From Moesziomyces globuligerus (Eukaryota; Basidiomycota; Ustilaginomycetes; Ustilaginales; Ustilaginaceae): DNA of 64,000 bases. Position 1 is the first letter of the stretch, and the number at the start of each line of letters is the position of its first letter. Shown here in pieces: positions 9,946-23,130 of this stretch. Both the position numbers and the translations under genes were made by a program. The notes beneath the pieces were generated by a model. It was not told the DNA's origin, did no database searches, and saw only the letters and a list, made by a program, of their open reading frames with translations. The stretch spans positions 806,001 through 870,000 of the forward strand of contig JARVLF010000006.1 in assembly GCA_030849465.1 (NCBI GenBank). The letters are read 5' to 3'.

Positions 9946-10919
9946 ATGTCGGCTCGCTCGCTCGTCTCCAGCTCCATGCTGCGCGCCGTTTCCGCGAGGA
10001 ACGCATCGACCAGCCTCCGCGCCGCCGCGCAGCGTGGATTCGCTTCGTCGGTCGCCCAGTCCTCCGCGCGTGCTACGCTCCAGGGCGATGGCAAGGGTGA
10101 CCGCGTCAACCCGGTGAGCCCGTTTGCCGAGTCGGCAGGCTCGAACCCGGTCGATGCGTACAAGGCCTACGCCGGCCCGCTCCACGACTTTGGCTCCTAC
10201 ATCACCTCGTGTACGTGTTTCGCCCACGCTACCCGTGCCTTGGACATGGCGACGAAACGTAGAGCCGAGTTTTACTGACATTGACATTGGGGGTTTCTGG
10301 TTTGGATGAGGTTACAGGTTTGCCCAAGTTCATTCAGCAGTTTAGCGTGGTCAAGGATGAGCTGACGCTGTACGTGGCGCCCGAGGCGGTGATTCCGACG
10401 CTGACGTTCCTGCGCGATCACACGCAGACGCAGTTCCGCGCATGCATGGACATCAGTGGTGCCGACTATCCGACGCGCTCGCAGCGCTTCGAGGTAGTCT
10501 ACCACCTGCTCTCGATCCAGTACAACGCGCGCATCCGCGTCAAGACCTACGCCGACGAAGTCCACCCCGTCCCCTCGGCCACCGCCGTCTTCCGAGCCGC
10601 AGACTGGTACGAGCGCGAGATCTGGGACATGTTCGGCGTCTTCTTCATCGGTCACCCCGACCTCCGTCGCATCCTCACCGACTACGGCTTCGAAGGCCAC
10701 CCGCTCCGAAAGGACTTCCCCCTCACCGGCTACACCGAAGTCCGCTACGACGAAGAAAAGAAGCGCGTCGTCTCCGAACCCCTCCAGCTCACCCAGGCCT
10801 TCCGCAACTTCGAGGCAAACAGCCCCTGGGAACAGGTCGGTGAGGGCGAATCCTACCGCCCCAACCACTTCAAACTCACCCCGCCCAAGCCAAAGGAAGA
10901 CCCCAAGGACAAGAAGTAG
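9946..10919 (+). CDS. NDUFS3: NADH:ubiquinone oxidoreductase 30 kDa subunit (complex I, NDUFS3/nuo-31)
   Basis: Two exons, 9946-10210 and 10318-10919, give 288 residues. The intron 10211-10317 has a GTACGT donor and an ACAG acceptor, and it splits a Cys codon just before [10 protein letters not shown]. The first 40 residues are rich in Ser, Arg and Ala and lack acids, as expected for a mitochondrial presequence. The NuoC/30 kDa signature is complete: [14 protein letters not shown] followed by [17 protein letters not shown] and RKDFPLTGY. The protein belongs to the peripheral arm of complex I near the quinone-binding site. Its presence implies a complete, NADH-pumping respiratory chain, unlike Saccharomyces. 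Both the start and the splice sites fit the family well. Confidence 0.96.
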
Positions 10920-11120
10920 TAGCCTCGCTCCTCACACACACAACTACACTCCTGCCTCTTCATCTTGTCTCGTCCCCCTGAGAATCATCCAGTTCCGTCT
11001 TCCGTCGAATGCTTTGTCGACCTGTGCACCCGCCGCACGCGTGTCATCGCATGGTACAATTGCGTTCCGCATTCAAGGCGCTTGAAACGTCGTTGCTGAG
11101 AAAGGGCGCGGGATTTTGTT

Positions 11121-14100
11121 TTACGCCTTGGTGTCGGCATTGAGTTTGTTGACGGCAGACTTGGCCCGTTCGCGCACGTCGAGTTCGAGGTCGGACTGGG
11201 CGAGTTCTCTGAGCTTGGCGTCGATGCCGAAGCGCGCGAGCCTGGCCTTAGCCTCGGTATGCAGATCCGGGTAGGGCTCGTCCGTCGAGCCTTCGGCCGG
11301 CACGCTCGCCGTGGCCGATTTGGGCTTCGAGAGCAGATTGCCGACGCACCGAGCCGCTGCGACGCGGATATCCTTCCACGGATGATTGCAGAAGAAAGCG
11401 ATGGCGTCCATGATGTTGGGTGTCCGCAGCAGCAGCTTCCTGTGCATCTCGGTGCCCGTAGCCACATTGACAAGCACGAACGCCGCTTGCTCGATGACCG
11501 CCGCGCCAGGCTCGCCCGCGCTGCGCGCCTCCCAGATGCACTTTTCCAGCACCTGCATCAACCGCTCGCCGCCGCCCATGCCATCGACCATGAACGTCAC
11601 GTCCGACTCCTTGGACGCCGCCGCGTTGCGCAGGATGTTGAGCGCCTGCTCCTTGAACACCATTGCATAGCTCGGCGACTCGCACATGCCCGCGACAAAG
11701 CTAAAGCCGAGCTTGGTCATCACGCTCATCTTGAGCGCCGTGTCCGAGTGCGAGAGCAGGTTCTTGAGCGCCCACAGCGCATGCAGCCTCAGCTGCTGCG
11801 ATCCCGACAGCCCCGCACGCACCGCACGCACCGCATGCTCCTTGCTCGCGCCAGAACTGCTGCTCGTGTGCATCGTCGCCGCGGCAGACATCGCATAGTA
11901 CCGGTCCTCGCCTCCCTCGGCTTCGCGCGCCTGCCCACCGTCGTGCGCCAGCTGCACCAGGCTGTCCACTCCGCCGAGCTCCTGGATGAGCTTCTTCATC
12001 GGGCTGAAATCGAGCACGAGGTTGCAGATGGCCGCGGTGGCCTCGACGCGCACCACCTCCTCCTCGTTCGCATCCTGCAGCAGCGCTACAAGCTTGGGCG
12101 CCACGCCGGCGTCGACGATCGATGTACGCAGGATCGAGAGGCTTCGCGAGAGCGCGCGCGTCAGCCGGCACGCCGCCACGCGCACGCCGAGCGCCGGGAA
12201 GCTGATGCTCGACACCACCATCGCCAGCACCGGCGGCTGCACCGTGTCGATCAGCTTGCGCCGCGGCTCGTCGTGCTGGAACGTCAGCGCGGCCAGCGCG
12301 GTGAGGCACGCCTCGCGCAGCCGGATCGCCGACTCGTCCACCGTGGGTGGAGCAACGCCGATCGTGTTGTCTGGCCTCGGCTTGCTCATTGCGATGCTGC
12401 CCAGAATGACCGCAGCTGCCGTGTTGGAGTGGTCCGGCTTGGCAGCAGCATTGGACGGCTGGCTGCGCGTGCACGCGTGGTCGAGCAGATGCGCGAGCTT
12501 CGAGAGCGCGTCGTAGCTCTCGGTCGCGAGGTTCTGCAGCGTGACGTTGTCCGCCACCAGGCGGGCGATGGCAAAGGCAGCCTGGATCTGAATCTCGACG
12601 TGGCTAGGCGCTTGATACTGAGACGCAGGGTTGCCGGAGGCGGCCGACGAAGCCGCCGAGGGCGAGCGGTCGAGCAGCTCCATGAGCACCTCGAGCACAC
12701 ACTGGTTGGTCTTGGCAGTGAAGGGATGCACCTTGATTATATTGGCGAGACAGCAGAAGGCCGCCAGCCGGACGTTGGCGCTGCTGGTGTGGCGGAAGTT
12801 GAGCAGCACCGAGGGAGGCAGCAGACCGGAAGGTGAGAGGCACCGGAAGAGCCGCGAGGATGCTTCCGGCTCGTCGCGGGTGAGTTCGACGAGGCAGTGC
12901 AAGGCGGCCTCCTGCGTCTTGACAAATCCGCATTCCGCAGCAGCGAGCAAGACCGAGAGCAGCGTGGGCGGACCAGTGAAGGCCAAGTCGGAAGGGGTAT
13001 GAAGCTGCTCGCCCGCGTCTTCGTCCCATGGGGGCAAGGGAGGCATGTCAAACGTGCCGGCATGCTCGGCATCCCTCATCCGAGAGCGCGAACGCGAGCC
13101 CTTGCGGATGATTCCGGCCTGCAGCGGCGTGCGGCTTGCGGGAGCCTCGCCGCTGCGACCGCGGGCTGCAGGACCGAGCTTTGACTCGAGGGAGAAGGGG
13201 CTGTCGAGAGCGCTAAAGTCAAGGACCCTCTCACGACGCTGCGAAATCTGGTCTGCGATCGATGTGGAGGTGTCGCGAGGTGCATCAGGGGCGTGACCCG
13301 GGATGAAGAGGGTGCCCGAGAGGATGGAGCAGATCATCTCGACGATGCTGAGGATCTTTGTCTTGACGGTCATCGGCAGACGCTCGACGTCGATGACTGG
13401 TCTCGGCTCGTCTGGCCTCGCGCCGTCCATTGTGTCGTCGCGGACAGCTGCTGTGGAACTGGAAGCGGACCTAGCGTCGAAGGATGGGGTCGAGGCGGCG
13501 GCGGAGAGCGGATGCACAGCGAAGCCTTGTTCTTGCGGCAGCGGGCACATGAAGAGAGGCCCGAGCAGGAGCGAGAGGTTGGCGGGATCGTAGACGCGCG
13601 CCAAGAAGATCCTGGCGAGGTGACGGAGCTCGCGCTGCTGGAGAGCTTCGGACTGGACCTGATCGTGCTTGAGCTTTCCGCGCAGGTTGTCGTGGCTGGC
13701 GCTGTTCATGAGGACATCCTGGATGGGGACGGGCGAGGCGAGGAGCGAGTCACGGCTGCTCTTGCCAAAGATCTTGGACGTGGCGGCATGCGAGCTGGAG
13801 TTGGCGATGGCGACGCCTGCTGGAGCGGGCTTGGTGCCCCAGCTGGAGCCGATTCCCCAGCGAGGGCTGGGGGAAAGCTGGTCGGCGACCGAGAGAAGGA
13901 TGGAGCGCAGAGCTCTGAGCACGGACTCGAGCAACCGGAGCGGGTCAAACGAGCCGGTGGCTGGATCGAGGATGTGGCGGCCAGAGCGGCCGAGGTGGTG
14001 GGTGAGGTTGGTGAGGCAGACGAGGAGGGCATCGTGAGTGCCGGATCGCATGAGCTGGAGGAGGGTGGAGTGAGCCGGAGTGTTGGCGAGCGAGGCGACG

Positions 14101-14351
14101 ATGGTGGCGGAGAGGCTGACGAGGTCGAAAGCATGCGGATGGGAGCTGAGGTCGACCTGGAGGAGCTCGACGAGCTGCTCGATGACGCGCGTGTGGACGA
14201 GGCTGGACTTCTTTGTGCGGGAGCCGATGACGGCGTTGCGGATGGCCTTGAGCTGCGAGATGGCGCGCTCAGGGTCGGCGAGGTCGAGCTGGATGGGCAA
14301 GGCGTGCGAGGTGGCGGTCGCGCCGAGGAAGGAGGGGAGCGCCATCGTCAT
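11121..14351 (-). CDS. GID5: armadillo-repeat protein GID5/ARMC8 (Vid28), GID/CTLH E3 ligase subunit
   Basis: The frame gives 1076 residues from the ATG at 14351; a second ATG six bases downstream is equally possible. Near the N-terminus the sequence LKAIRNAVIGSRTKKSSLV matches the start of ARMC8, where the armadillo array begins with an LKNAVIG-type motif. Many armadillo repeats follow, for example RLAAFCCLANIIKVHP, RVEATAAICNLVLDFSP, LRLHALWALKNLLSH and IRVAAARCVGNLLSKP. GID5/ARMC8 is the adaptor of the GID/CTLH ubiquitin ligase that connects substrate receptors to the catalytic module, for instance in gluconeogenic enzyme degradation in yeast. The protein is longer than human ARMC8 (about 670 aa) because of disordered inserts around residues 200-480. 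No intron is apparent. Confidence 0.85.
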   Translation of the reverse strand: MTMALPSFLGATATSHALPIQLDLADPERAISQLKAIRNAVIGSRTKKSSLVHTRVIEQLVELLQVDLSSHPHAFDLVSLSATIVASLANTPAHSTLLQLMRSGTHDALLVCLTNLTHHLGRSGRHILDPATGSFDPLRLLESVLRALRSILLSVADQLSPSPRWGIGSSWGTKPAPAGVAIANSSSHAATSKIFGKSSRDSLLASPVPIQDVLMNSASHDNLRGKLKHDQVQSEALQQRELRHLARIFLARVYDPANLSLLLGPLFMCPLPQEQGFAVHPLSAAASTPSFDARSASSSTAAVRDDTMDGARPDEPRPVIDVERLPMTVKTKILSIVEMICSILSGTLFIPGHAPDAPRDTSTSIADQISQRRERVLDFSALDSPFSLESKLGPAARGRSGEAPASRTPLQAGIIRKGSRSRSRMRDAEHAGTFDMPPLPPWDEDAGEQLHTPSDLAFTGPPTLLSVLLAAAECGFVKTQEAALHCLVELTRDEPEASSRLFRCLSPSGLLPPSVLLNFRHTSSANVRLAAFCCLANIIKVHPFTAKTNQCVLEVLMELLDRSPSAASSAASGNPASQYQAPSHVEIQIQAAFAIARLVADNVTLQNLATESYDALSKLAHLLDHACTRSQPSNAAAKPDHSNTAAAVILGSIAMSKPRPDNTIGVAPPTVDESAIRLREACLTALAALTFQHDEPRRKLIDTVQPPVLAMVVSSISFPALGVRVAACRLTRALSRSLSILRTSIVDAGVAPKLVALLQDANEEEVVRVEATAAICNLVLDFSPMKKLIQELGGVDSLVQLAHDGGQAREAEGGEDRYYAMSAAATMHTSSSSGASKEHAVRAVRAGLSGSQQLRLHALWALKNLLSHSDTALKMSVMTKLGFSFVAGMCESPSYAMVFKEQALNILRNAAASKESDVTFMVDGMGGGERLMQVLEKCIWEARSAGEPGAAVIEQAAFVLVNVATGTEMHRKLLLRTPNIMDAIAFFCNHPWKDIRVAAARCVGNLLSKPKSATASVPAEGSTDEPYPDLHTEAKARLARFGIDAKLRELAQSDLELDVRERAKSAVNKLNADTKA

Positions 14352-15003
14352 GGTCTGGGCTCGCTCTCGACGTGCCTGATGCGGAAAGAGGGCGAGGAGC
14401 GAGTGTGCGGTGGCGAGCTGTTCAACCAGCAATGCTCAAGGGGCACCGTGGTTGCAGAAGGTGCAGCGATGGCGGATGATGGCGATAATGGCAATGCGGG
14501 TGCATCGAGCGGGGAGTGCGAGTGAGGGAGAGAGAGAGGGAGGGAGAGAGGGGGATGCGCGGGTCGTATGGGCCGCTCGGATGTGTGGATCTCGCCCGCG
14601 CGATTCGAGTGTCACAGTCACGAGTGAGTGTGATGCAGCTGCGGCGCTGTGAGCTTTGCGACGCGAGCTTGGCTACCGTGTGAGTGCGGCACAATTCCAG
14701 TCAGTCTCTCGGTGTGGCTAAAGCGCCGATGTGTGACAGGGCGTGGGGTCGTGCATGAGTCCTAAGCGGAGTGGAGGAGCAAAAGGACGCGCAGCTCAGA
14801 CGCGCTTCGCTCTCCCCCGCTCGCTCTCCCTCAACCAGTCAAGCACACACACTCACAAACCTAGCACGTCGACACAACCGCAAGCAGCTTGGAGAGACAC
14901 ACGGTGACGGAATTTCATCGACTGACCGATCGGATGATCACTGAGACAGGAGACAGAAGGAGTCAAAGTACAAGACTGCGAGGAGGGTATACGCGAAGCG
15001 CGA
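14352..15003. other. intergenic, leader of GID5
   Basis: The 652-bp gap between two minus-strand genes contains a purine-rich GAGAGAG run at about 14527-14552 and a C/T-rich segment at 14805-14880. It is the promoter side of GID5 and the 3' flank of MCM3. No gene is seen. Confidence 0.55.
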
Positions 15004-17775
<2,772 letters not shown>

Positions 17776-17837
17776 CTAGAGGGCGGGGACTGGGTGGAGG
17801 GCAGGTGGCACTACGCCCGGGGTTGTGGGGATGCGGG

Positions 17838-17881
17838 CCGTGCTGTCGCCGTGCTGTCGCCGTGCTGTCGCCGTGCTGTCG
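17838..17881. repeat. 11-bp minisatellite upstream of MCM3
   Basis: Four exact tandem copies of CCGTGCTGTCG lie 84-127 bp upstream of the MCM3 start codon, probably in its leader or promoter. Confidence 0.9.
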
Positions 17882-18077
17882 GTGCCGGGCAGCAAAGATG
17901 CGGTGATCGTGGGTATGGAGGGATTTGGCGACGATGAGGGGATGATGCTCTCTGTTTGGGACGGGAGATGGTGAGTGGAGTAGATCGACAAGGAGGTTGC
18001 AGGCTCCGGCGTGCTCAGACATCTACTGTCTGCGGCGCTTGACGCTCCCTTGGCTGCGCAAGTCTCGCTTCTCTTCG

Positions 18078-18116
18078 CGTCGCAGCTCAGCGTCGCAGCT
18101 CAGCGTCGCAGCTCAG
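18078..18116. repeat. 13-bp minisatellite upstream of MCM3
   Basis: Three exact tandem copies of CGTCGCAGCTCAG. The unit differs from that of the neighbouring 11-bp array, so the two expanded independently. Confidence 0.9.
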
Positions 18117-20042
18117 CTCGAATCCGGCTCAGGCGGAAGAGAGCGAGCAAAAAACACCTTTGAACCGACCAACACTCACTCGCACTCGCGCGCGCGCGCG
18201 CTTTCGCTGCGTGTCGGGCTGCTGCTCGTGCTCCGCCTGCTAGCTCTACGACGTGCGAGCTGCCATTTACGCGAACGCGTCCAAGTCGCGCCTGCCCTCA
18301 TTAACGCGTCGGACACGCAATTGCACTCGGACGCGCCTGATCGCCGAAGACGCGCACGGGTTGACTCGGCCGAGACACGCGCGACGAATTCGCAGGCGCG
18401 GTCTTCGGTGAGCCCGACTCTGCAGCCTTTGACTCGCGCGCACGCCGACCTGGGTCGCTTGATTTGGCGCTACTGTATCAACACGAAGTCAGGTTGCGAA
18501 GGTGCTCTTTGATGAACCCACCTATGAACATGGTGTGCTGTCAAAGGCCATATATCGCCATCGCCACTGGGCCGGGAGTTCAAGTGGCGTTTGTGTTCGA
18601 ACCGCCCCAGGCGCCCGCCGGCAGTGTTAGACGCCTCGGGTAGGCGCGGCTGCGACGCTAAGGCGGGTCGGCAAGCGAGACACGTCGTAGCAGCTTAGCG
18701 GACAGGGTCCAGCAGCAGCCGTGACAGGGCAGCTCTGCTCGTCTGGATTTGTTTGCCGCTAAGCCGTCTGGACTCCTCGGCGGCCATGCTCGCTTTATTT
18801 TCTCGACTCGACGCAAGCGCGCTCGTCACGGCTCGTTAGCGCCGCCGTGCTTGGGTCGAGGGCACGCGCCTGGAGCTTCGAACCGCGATGGTGAGACGGC
18901 CTCTCCCTTTAGCGCCACGATAACAATGCGAGGTCTGCATCGATGGGAACGAGTGTTTTGTGGTCTGCGTCGATCGCATGCTCATCGCCGTGGCTGGGAT
19001 TTGCGGTGGTGCAACGGGCTCGCGATGCGTGTCGGACAGACGCGAGTGCAGAAGAACGCCAAAACGTGGCCATGCAACAAAGACCGGACGGGAACAGGAT
19101 CAGAGGCAAAGTGAACCGTCTCGGACAAGTGGGCTGCAGGTTGCAGGAATTTCTTGCGCCGGCAGAGGAATTCGCCGATGTCGGCTTGCCAGTTTGTGGC
19201 TCGCCTGCACGGGCGCATCAAAGGATGAGCGTCCGTGTCGGATGTGCTGGGTCTCAGCAAGCGAGGGGGTGCGACGTTCCTGCGTGTCGCTCGCAAAGCC
19301 GAGCGAGCTGTCGATCGACTACGGCTTTCTTCGCTCGCTCCTCTGGACCATCGCGCACCCTGCACAGCCATGGGGAATGCAAGTGGTACTGCCCATTCAG
19401 GGGGGGAGCTTGGCATGGCAGATGGAAAAAAGGACCGACTTCGCGGCGACTTGGGGAAAACGTGCGGTTCGCACACGCGGCTTGCGTCGGCCGGAGTTGC
19501 CAAAAAAGAAGTTGGATTGGGCCCAACTCGCCGAGCCACGCTCTGCAGTTCCGATCCATGCTGTCTTGCAGTGTGCTGTCAGCGTCAGCAATCTCGGAAT
19601 GCACACTCACGGCGAGTTGAAACTCGCCCTCGGTGTGGCTTCTGCTTTGCTTGCCCGACTCGGACTGCGCGGGTGGATCCTCGTGGTTGCACAGATGCAT
19701 GCACCAGCCCCGCCCACAGCCTCCTCTCTGCTGTCTCAAAGCGCGGCGCGCTCCAGTCTATTTTGGTGGCGGATGGCCGGCTCATGTGTAGAACGTCGCT
19801 GACCGGACCACGCTTACAGCCTAGCTAGCCGCTTCGTGCTTTAGCTTGATCTTGCTAGCCTGTGACACGCCTCGACCGTAACTAGCAAGAGCCGACTCTT
19901 TGCCGTCAGCGAGGTCCAGTGTGGGGGCAGACCCGAGCAAGCCATCCCGAAAGGGCATGCGTGCAATGATAAGCAGGGCTCGTGTGCAAATTCACATGCA
20001 GGCCAGTCGGAGCCACACGATGCAACTCTTGCTGCGTGCATG

Positions 20043-20064
20043 CGTGTGTGTGTGTGAGTGTGTG
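20043..20064. repeat. short GT-rich microsatellite
   Basis: An imperfect (GT)n run interrupted by one GAGT, inside the gene-poor stretch. No functional role is evident. Confidence 0.7.
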
Positions 20065-20475
20065 CTGCGAGGCGGAGCGCCAATTCTACCTCGCACCTCG
20101 CTCGATCCTAAACCTCGCCGTGCCTTGACGTGCTTCGCGCCGTGGTGATGAATCCTGTTCGTCCATAAGAGTGTCTGCCCTTGACGACGTCGCCTGGATC
20201 TCGTCCAAGCCCCCATTCTCAGCGCCTCGACGCTCCTTCATCTTGACCTTGACCATCTGCCCATCTGCATCGCAAGCAGTAGAAAGAGGCCACTTCATCT
20301 CGCGCCTCCTTTCCAACGCACGCGTGCGGCTATCGATAGTGCACTCGGATCGCTCTTTGACAGGATCCGATACCCACCTGTGCTGCATCGATCGCTCGCA
20401 TCTGCGCTGGCATCTGCAGCTGTCGCTGTCATCTCAGCGTGGGAACGGTAGGCTGGCGGATTGTGGCGCGCCACC

Positions 20476-21786
20476 ATGTTGGAGCAGCACTCGACGCACG
20501 TCTTTTCGCTCTCGTCGTCGCCCCACCGTCGACACTCGCATGCGGCCGCCCCACCCACACGGAGCATCCTTAAGAAGCCCAGCTCGGCGCCCACCTCACC
20601 CTGCTCGTCATCACCTCCCTCCACCCCCTGGCCGAGCATGTCGAGCAGCAACACCGGATATCAGTCGCAGCAGTGGTCGGTAGCAGGGATCGCACGCGCC
20701 GAATCCAGCAGCTCCACCACCAGAGCTGGGGCTGGCACTAGGCTGACGATCACGCTGCTGTACACGCCGACAGATACGCTGCTTGCGTGGCCGTTCAACC
20801 TCGCCTCGCCGGGCGCCAAGGGCGTGTGCTACGAGACGCTCTACTGCGACAAGCAGACCGGCGCGGTGCGTACGCCGCCCGAGGGGACGATGAGCACCAG
20901 CCTGCGCGTCCTCGCCGACGTGATCCGCTGCTGGATCCGCATCCGCCGCGAGCGGAGCATGGCCAGGGCAGAGGTGGCCGAGGGTGCTTGGGCGAGCACG
21001 TCGAGCACGGCGAGCTCGCCGACATCGTCGATCGATGCGTTGGTCGACAACGACGAGGTGGTGGATCAGATCATCGAACACCTCGGTCTCGCTCCCCTCA
21101 CGCCCTTTGAACGCTCCATCCATCTCTTACGCCAGGTCCTGCCCGAGCCGTCCGCGGAGGAGTCCACATCGCCACCGCCGTCGGATGTGGCGAGCGAGAT
21201 GGCATCGGATGATGACCGAGATTCTCGCCATCGCAGCGACTCGTCCGCCTCGAGCCGCGCTAGCACACTCGACACCGTCCCCGACGACGTAGCTCCATCG
21301 AGAAAGGCGTCACCGGCCAGACTGCCGAAGCTCACCACCTCGCTTGCTGGATTGCGCTCGCCTCCAAAAGTCGACGTGCCTCAGATCAAGCTCGTCGAGG
21401 CTACACCACAGGAGGCAGAGTACGAGGAGCGTGAGCGTATACTGGAGAGGGAAGCGCACGCAAGTAGGCGCAAGAGCCACACGGGCGGCATGGACACGCT
21501 GCACGAGGACGAGGCGGAACGCAGCAACGGCAACGAGGAGGGCGATGTCACCTCGATCGAGGTCGTCGCTGTCGATCCACCGTCTGCTCAGTCGACACGG
21601 ATAGCCAAACCGCAAGGCGAGGTGTCGTTCCGAGATCCATTCAAGAACGTCCAAGGTAGCAGCATCGATTCGGCGCCAGAGCGCGGCGAGACAGCACGGT
21701 CGAGTAAGAGCCCGGCGCGCTTCCCGAAGCGGCCGTCGTTTGACAGCCTGCGTGCCAGATTCACCGCCCGGTCCAAGTCGCAGTAA
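20476..21786 (+). CDS. conserved-looking hypothetical protein, Ser-rich, 436 aa
   Basis: The start at 20476 has a strong GCCACCATG context and the frame is open to the TAA at 21784-21786. The first 80 residues are Ser/Pro rich with a TRSILKKPSS segment. The only ordered-looking block is about residues 90-165, with alternating hydrophobic strands (LTITLLYTPTDTLLAWPF, then KGVCYETLYCDKQTGAV) followed by an amphipathic helix (LADVIRCWIRIRRERSMARAE). The C-terminal half is acidic, Ser-rich and ends in a basic tail (FPKRPSFDSLRARFTARSKS). I do not recognise the family and assign no function. Codon bias and length argue that it is real. Confidence 0.7.
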   Translation: MLEQHSTHVFSLSSSPHRRHSHAAAPPTRSILKKPSSAPTSPCSSSPPSTPWPSMSSSNTGYQSQQWSVAGIARAESSSSTTRAGAGTRLTITLLYTPTDTLLAWPFNLASPGAKGVCYETLYCDKQTGAVRTPPEGTMSTSLRVLADVIRCWIRIRRERSMARAEVAEGAWASTSSTASSPTSSIDALVDNDEVVDQIIEHLGLAPLTPFERSIHLLRQVLPEPSAEESTSPPPSDVASEMASDDDRDSRHRSDSSASSRASTLDTVPDDVAPSRKASPARLPKLTTSLAGLRSPPKVDVPQIKLVEATPQEAEYEERERILEREAHASRRKSHTGGMDTLHEDEAERSNGNEEGDVTSIEVVAVDPPSAQSTRIAKPQGEVSFRDPFKNVQGSSIDSAPERGETARSSKSPARFPKRPSFDSLRARFTARSKSQ

Positions 21787-22094
21787 TGGCATCCATCGAT
21801 TCGCATCGTGATGGTTTGAAGGTGTTGCTCCGTAGAAATGATTTTTACACTTGTTTTCGAGCCTCAATTTTTCATGGTGAGCTGCACACACCTGCAGGCT
21901 AAAATCACCTCGGTGTGGGCGTGGGGAAAGCTGAGTGAGCGAGCCAGCCGAAATCGCTGCGCCGCCACGGATGCAGTCGCCATGACGTATCTGGCCGAGT
22001 GGCATGGACGCCGGCCGACTCGATCCACAAGTGCAGACCTATATGTTACAATCTCACGACGAAGGGTCTTGGGTCTTGACACCATCCTTCCAGC
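21787..22094. other. intergenic
   Basis: This 308-bp gap between two plus-strand genes holds the 3' flank of one and the leader of the next. Nothing specific is visible. Confidence 0.5.
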
Positions 22095-22508
22095 ATGTCC
22101 GAAACACAGAAAACGAGCTCGAGCAGTAAGTGTCTAGGCGGAGCAACGACCATCCACGCCGAACCGAACCCTGACATGATTGCTCTCGGTCGTGGTGTAG
22201 ACACGTCCGGTACGCAGCCGCTGTCGGTGGGGGATGAGCGGCTGGCGTCGGACGGCAACTTTGGCGAGGCGAGCGCCGAGATGGGCGAGACCATCGACCA
22301 GGGTGGCTATGGCCTCTCGGCATCTGGTGGAGACCAGTTTGCGCGCGAGAACCAGACGGGCCAGGGCTTCTCGTCGACGCAGCAAGAGCGAGCCACGAGC
22401 GCAGGCCAGTTTCAGCCTAGCGTCCAGGACTCGATGGCCAACACGCAGCTTCGGCCCGACACGGCCGCCGACCCGGATGCAGACCAGCATCGCGCCACCG
22501 AACCCTAG
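22095..22508 (+). CDS. small disordered hypothetical protein with one probable 75-nt intron
   Basis: An ATG at 22095 opens a short frame. A GTAAGT donor at 22126, a CTGAC branch-like site at about 22168-22172 and a TAG acceptor ending at 22200 define an intron whose length (75 nt) is divisible by three and which has no in-frame stop. Spliced, the protein has 112 residues; with the intron retained it has 137. The protein is hydrophilic, rich in Gln, Ser, Thr and Gly (for example ENQTGQGFSSTQQERATSA) and without Cys in the spliced form, so it is probably disordered. I do not recognise a family. The good donor, branch and acceptor, the clean stop and its separation from neighbours support a real gene. 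Confidence 0.6.
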   Translation: MSETQKTSSSSKCLGGATTIHAEPNPDMIALGRGVDTSGTQPLSVGDERLASDGNFGEASAEMGETIDQGGYGLSASGGDQFARENQTGQGFSSTQQERATSAGQFQPSVQDSMANTQLRPDTAADPDADQHRATEP

Positions 22509-23130
22509 CAGCTCGGAATCAGCCTGATGAGGCCAAGCCAGCCCCACATGGCTCAATGAATCGTGACCGCTGAAGCAGAGGCGCTTGTCTCTGGTGTGTG
22601 TTTGCCTGCGGCCCTGCAGGGTGAGGACGGTCAGCATTGCTTGTGCTTCGGCTTTCTGTCGCGGCCGTTCATTCCACGACGCACGGTCACTCGCTCCGCG
22701 CTGTCGAGAAGCCCGCCAAGCGTCGAGGTCATGCGGGCGCAGCAGCACAGACGCAGCACAGACGCAGAGAGGCTGTGGAGGTTGGCCGCAATTGACAGAT
22801 TGCTTATTTCTCCGGTTTGGACGCGGCTGTCTGGCTGTCTGGCTGTCTGGCTGTCTGAGCTGCACTCTGACGCGCTCGAGCCTGGCTGGGCGGCTTTGCT
22901 CCACTCGGATGTGCAAGCCCGGCCCGGAAGATGGCGTTGCTCTGCTCGCCTCCACAGCCACTTTGCGCTCCTGCATGTTGGCCACCATCCCCGCCATCCC
23001 CACCCCCGCCATCCTCCGTTTCTCGCCACGATCCCTAGCCCCATCCCACACCAGTCCGCTCAAGCACGCTTCAGAAATCGCCTCTTCCGATCCGCCTCCT
23101 CGACGCACGCCCTCGCGCTGCCTTGCCGCC
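22509..23130. other. intergenic, leader of LSB3
   Basis: No gene is seen. The LSB3 frame stays open back to about 22585, but the family start is at 23131. The gap contains an 8-bp minisatellite at 22825-22856 and C-rich sequence before the start codon. Confidence 0.55.
22825..22856. repeat. 8-bp minisatellite upstream of LSB3
   Basis: Four exact tandem copies of GGCTGTCT about 275-305 bp before the LSB3 start codon. Confidence 0.9.

Noticed and set aside
11259..12836. 525-codon plus-strand ORF opposite GID5
   Set aside because: Arg/His/Leu-rich composition typical of an antisense frame; the armadillo repeats on minus are convincing.
18541..18620. tRNA-like B box (GTTCGAACC-like) near 18595
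   Set aside because: Flanking sequence does not form the T-stem or acceptor stem, and no A box is present at the right distance.
18960..19802. 280-codon ORF in the gene-poor region
   Set aside because: Several overlapping frames on both strands have similar length, the composition is Cys/Arg/Ser-rich and random-like, and no motif or start context is convincing.
22585..23130. 182-codon N-terminal extension of LSB3
   Set aside because: The family start MGNPIP at 23131 aligns with yeast Lsb3/Ysc84, while the extension is low complexity and starts on TTG.
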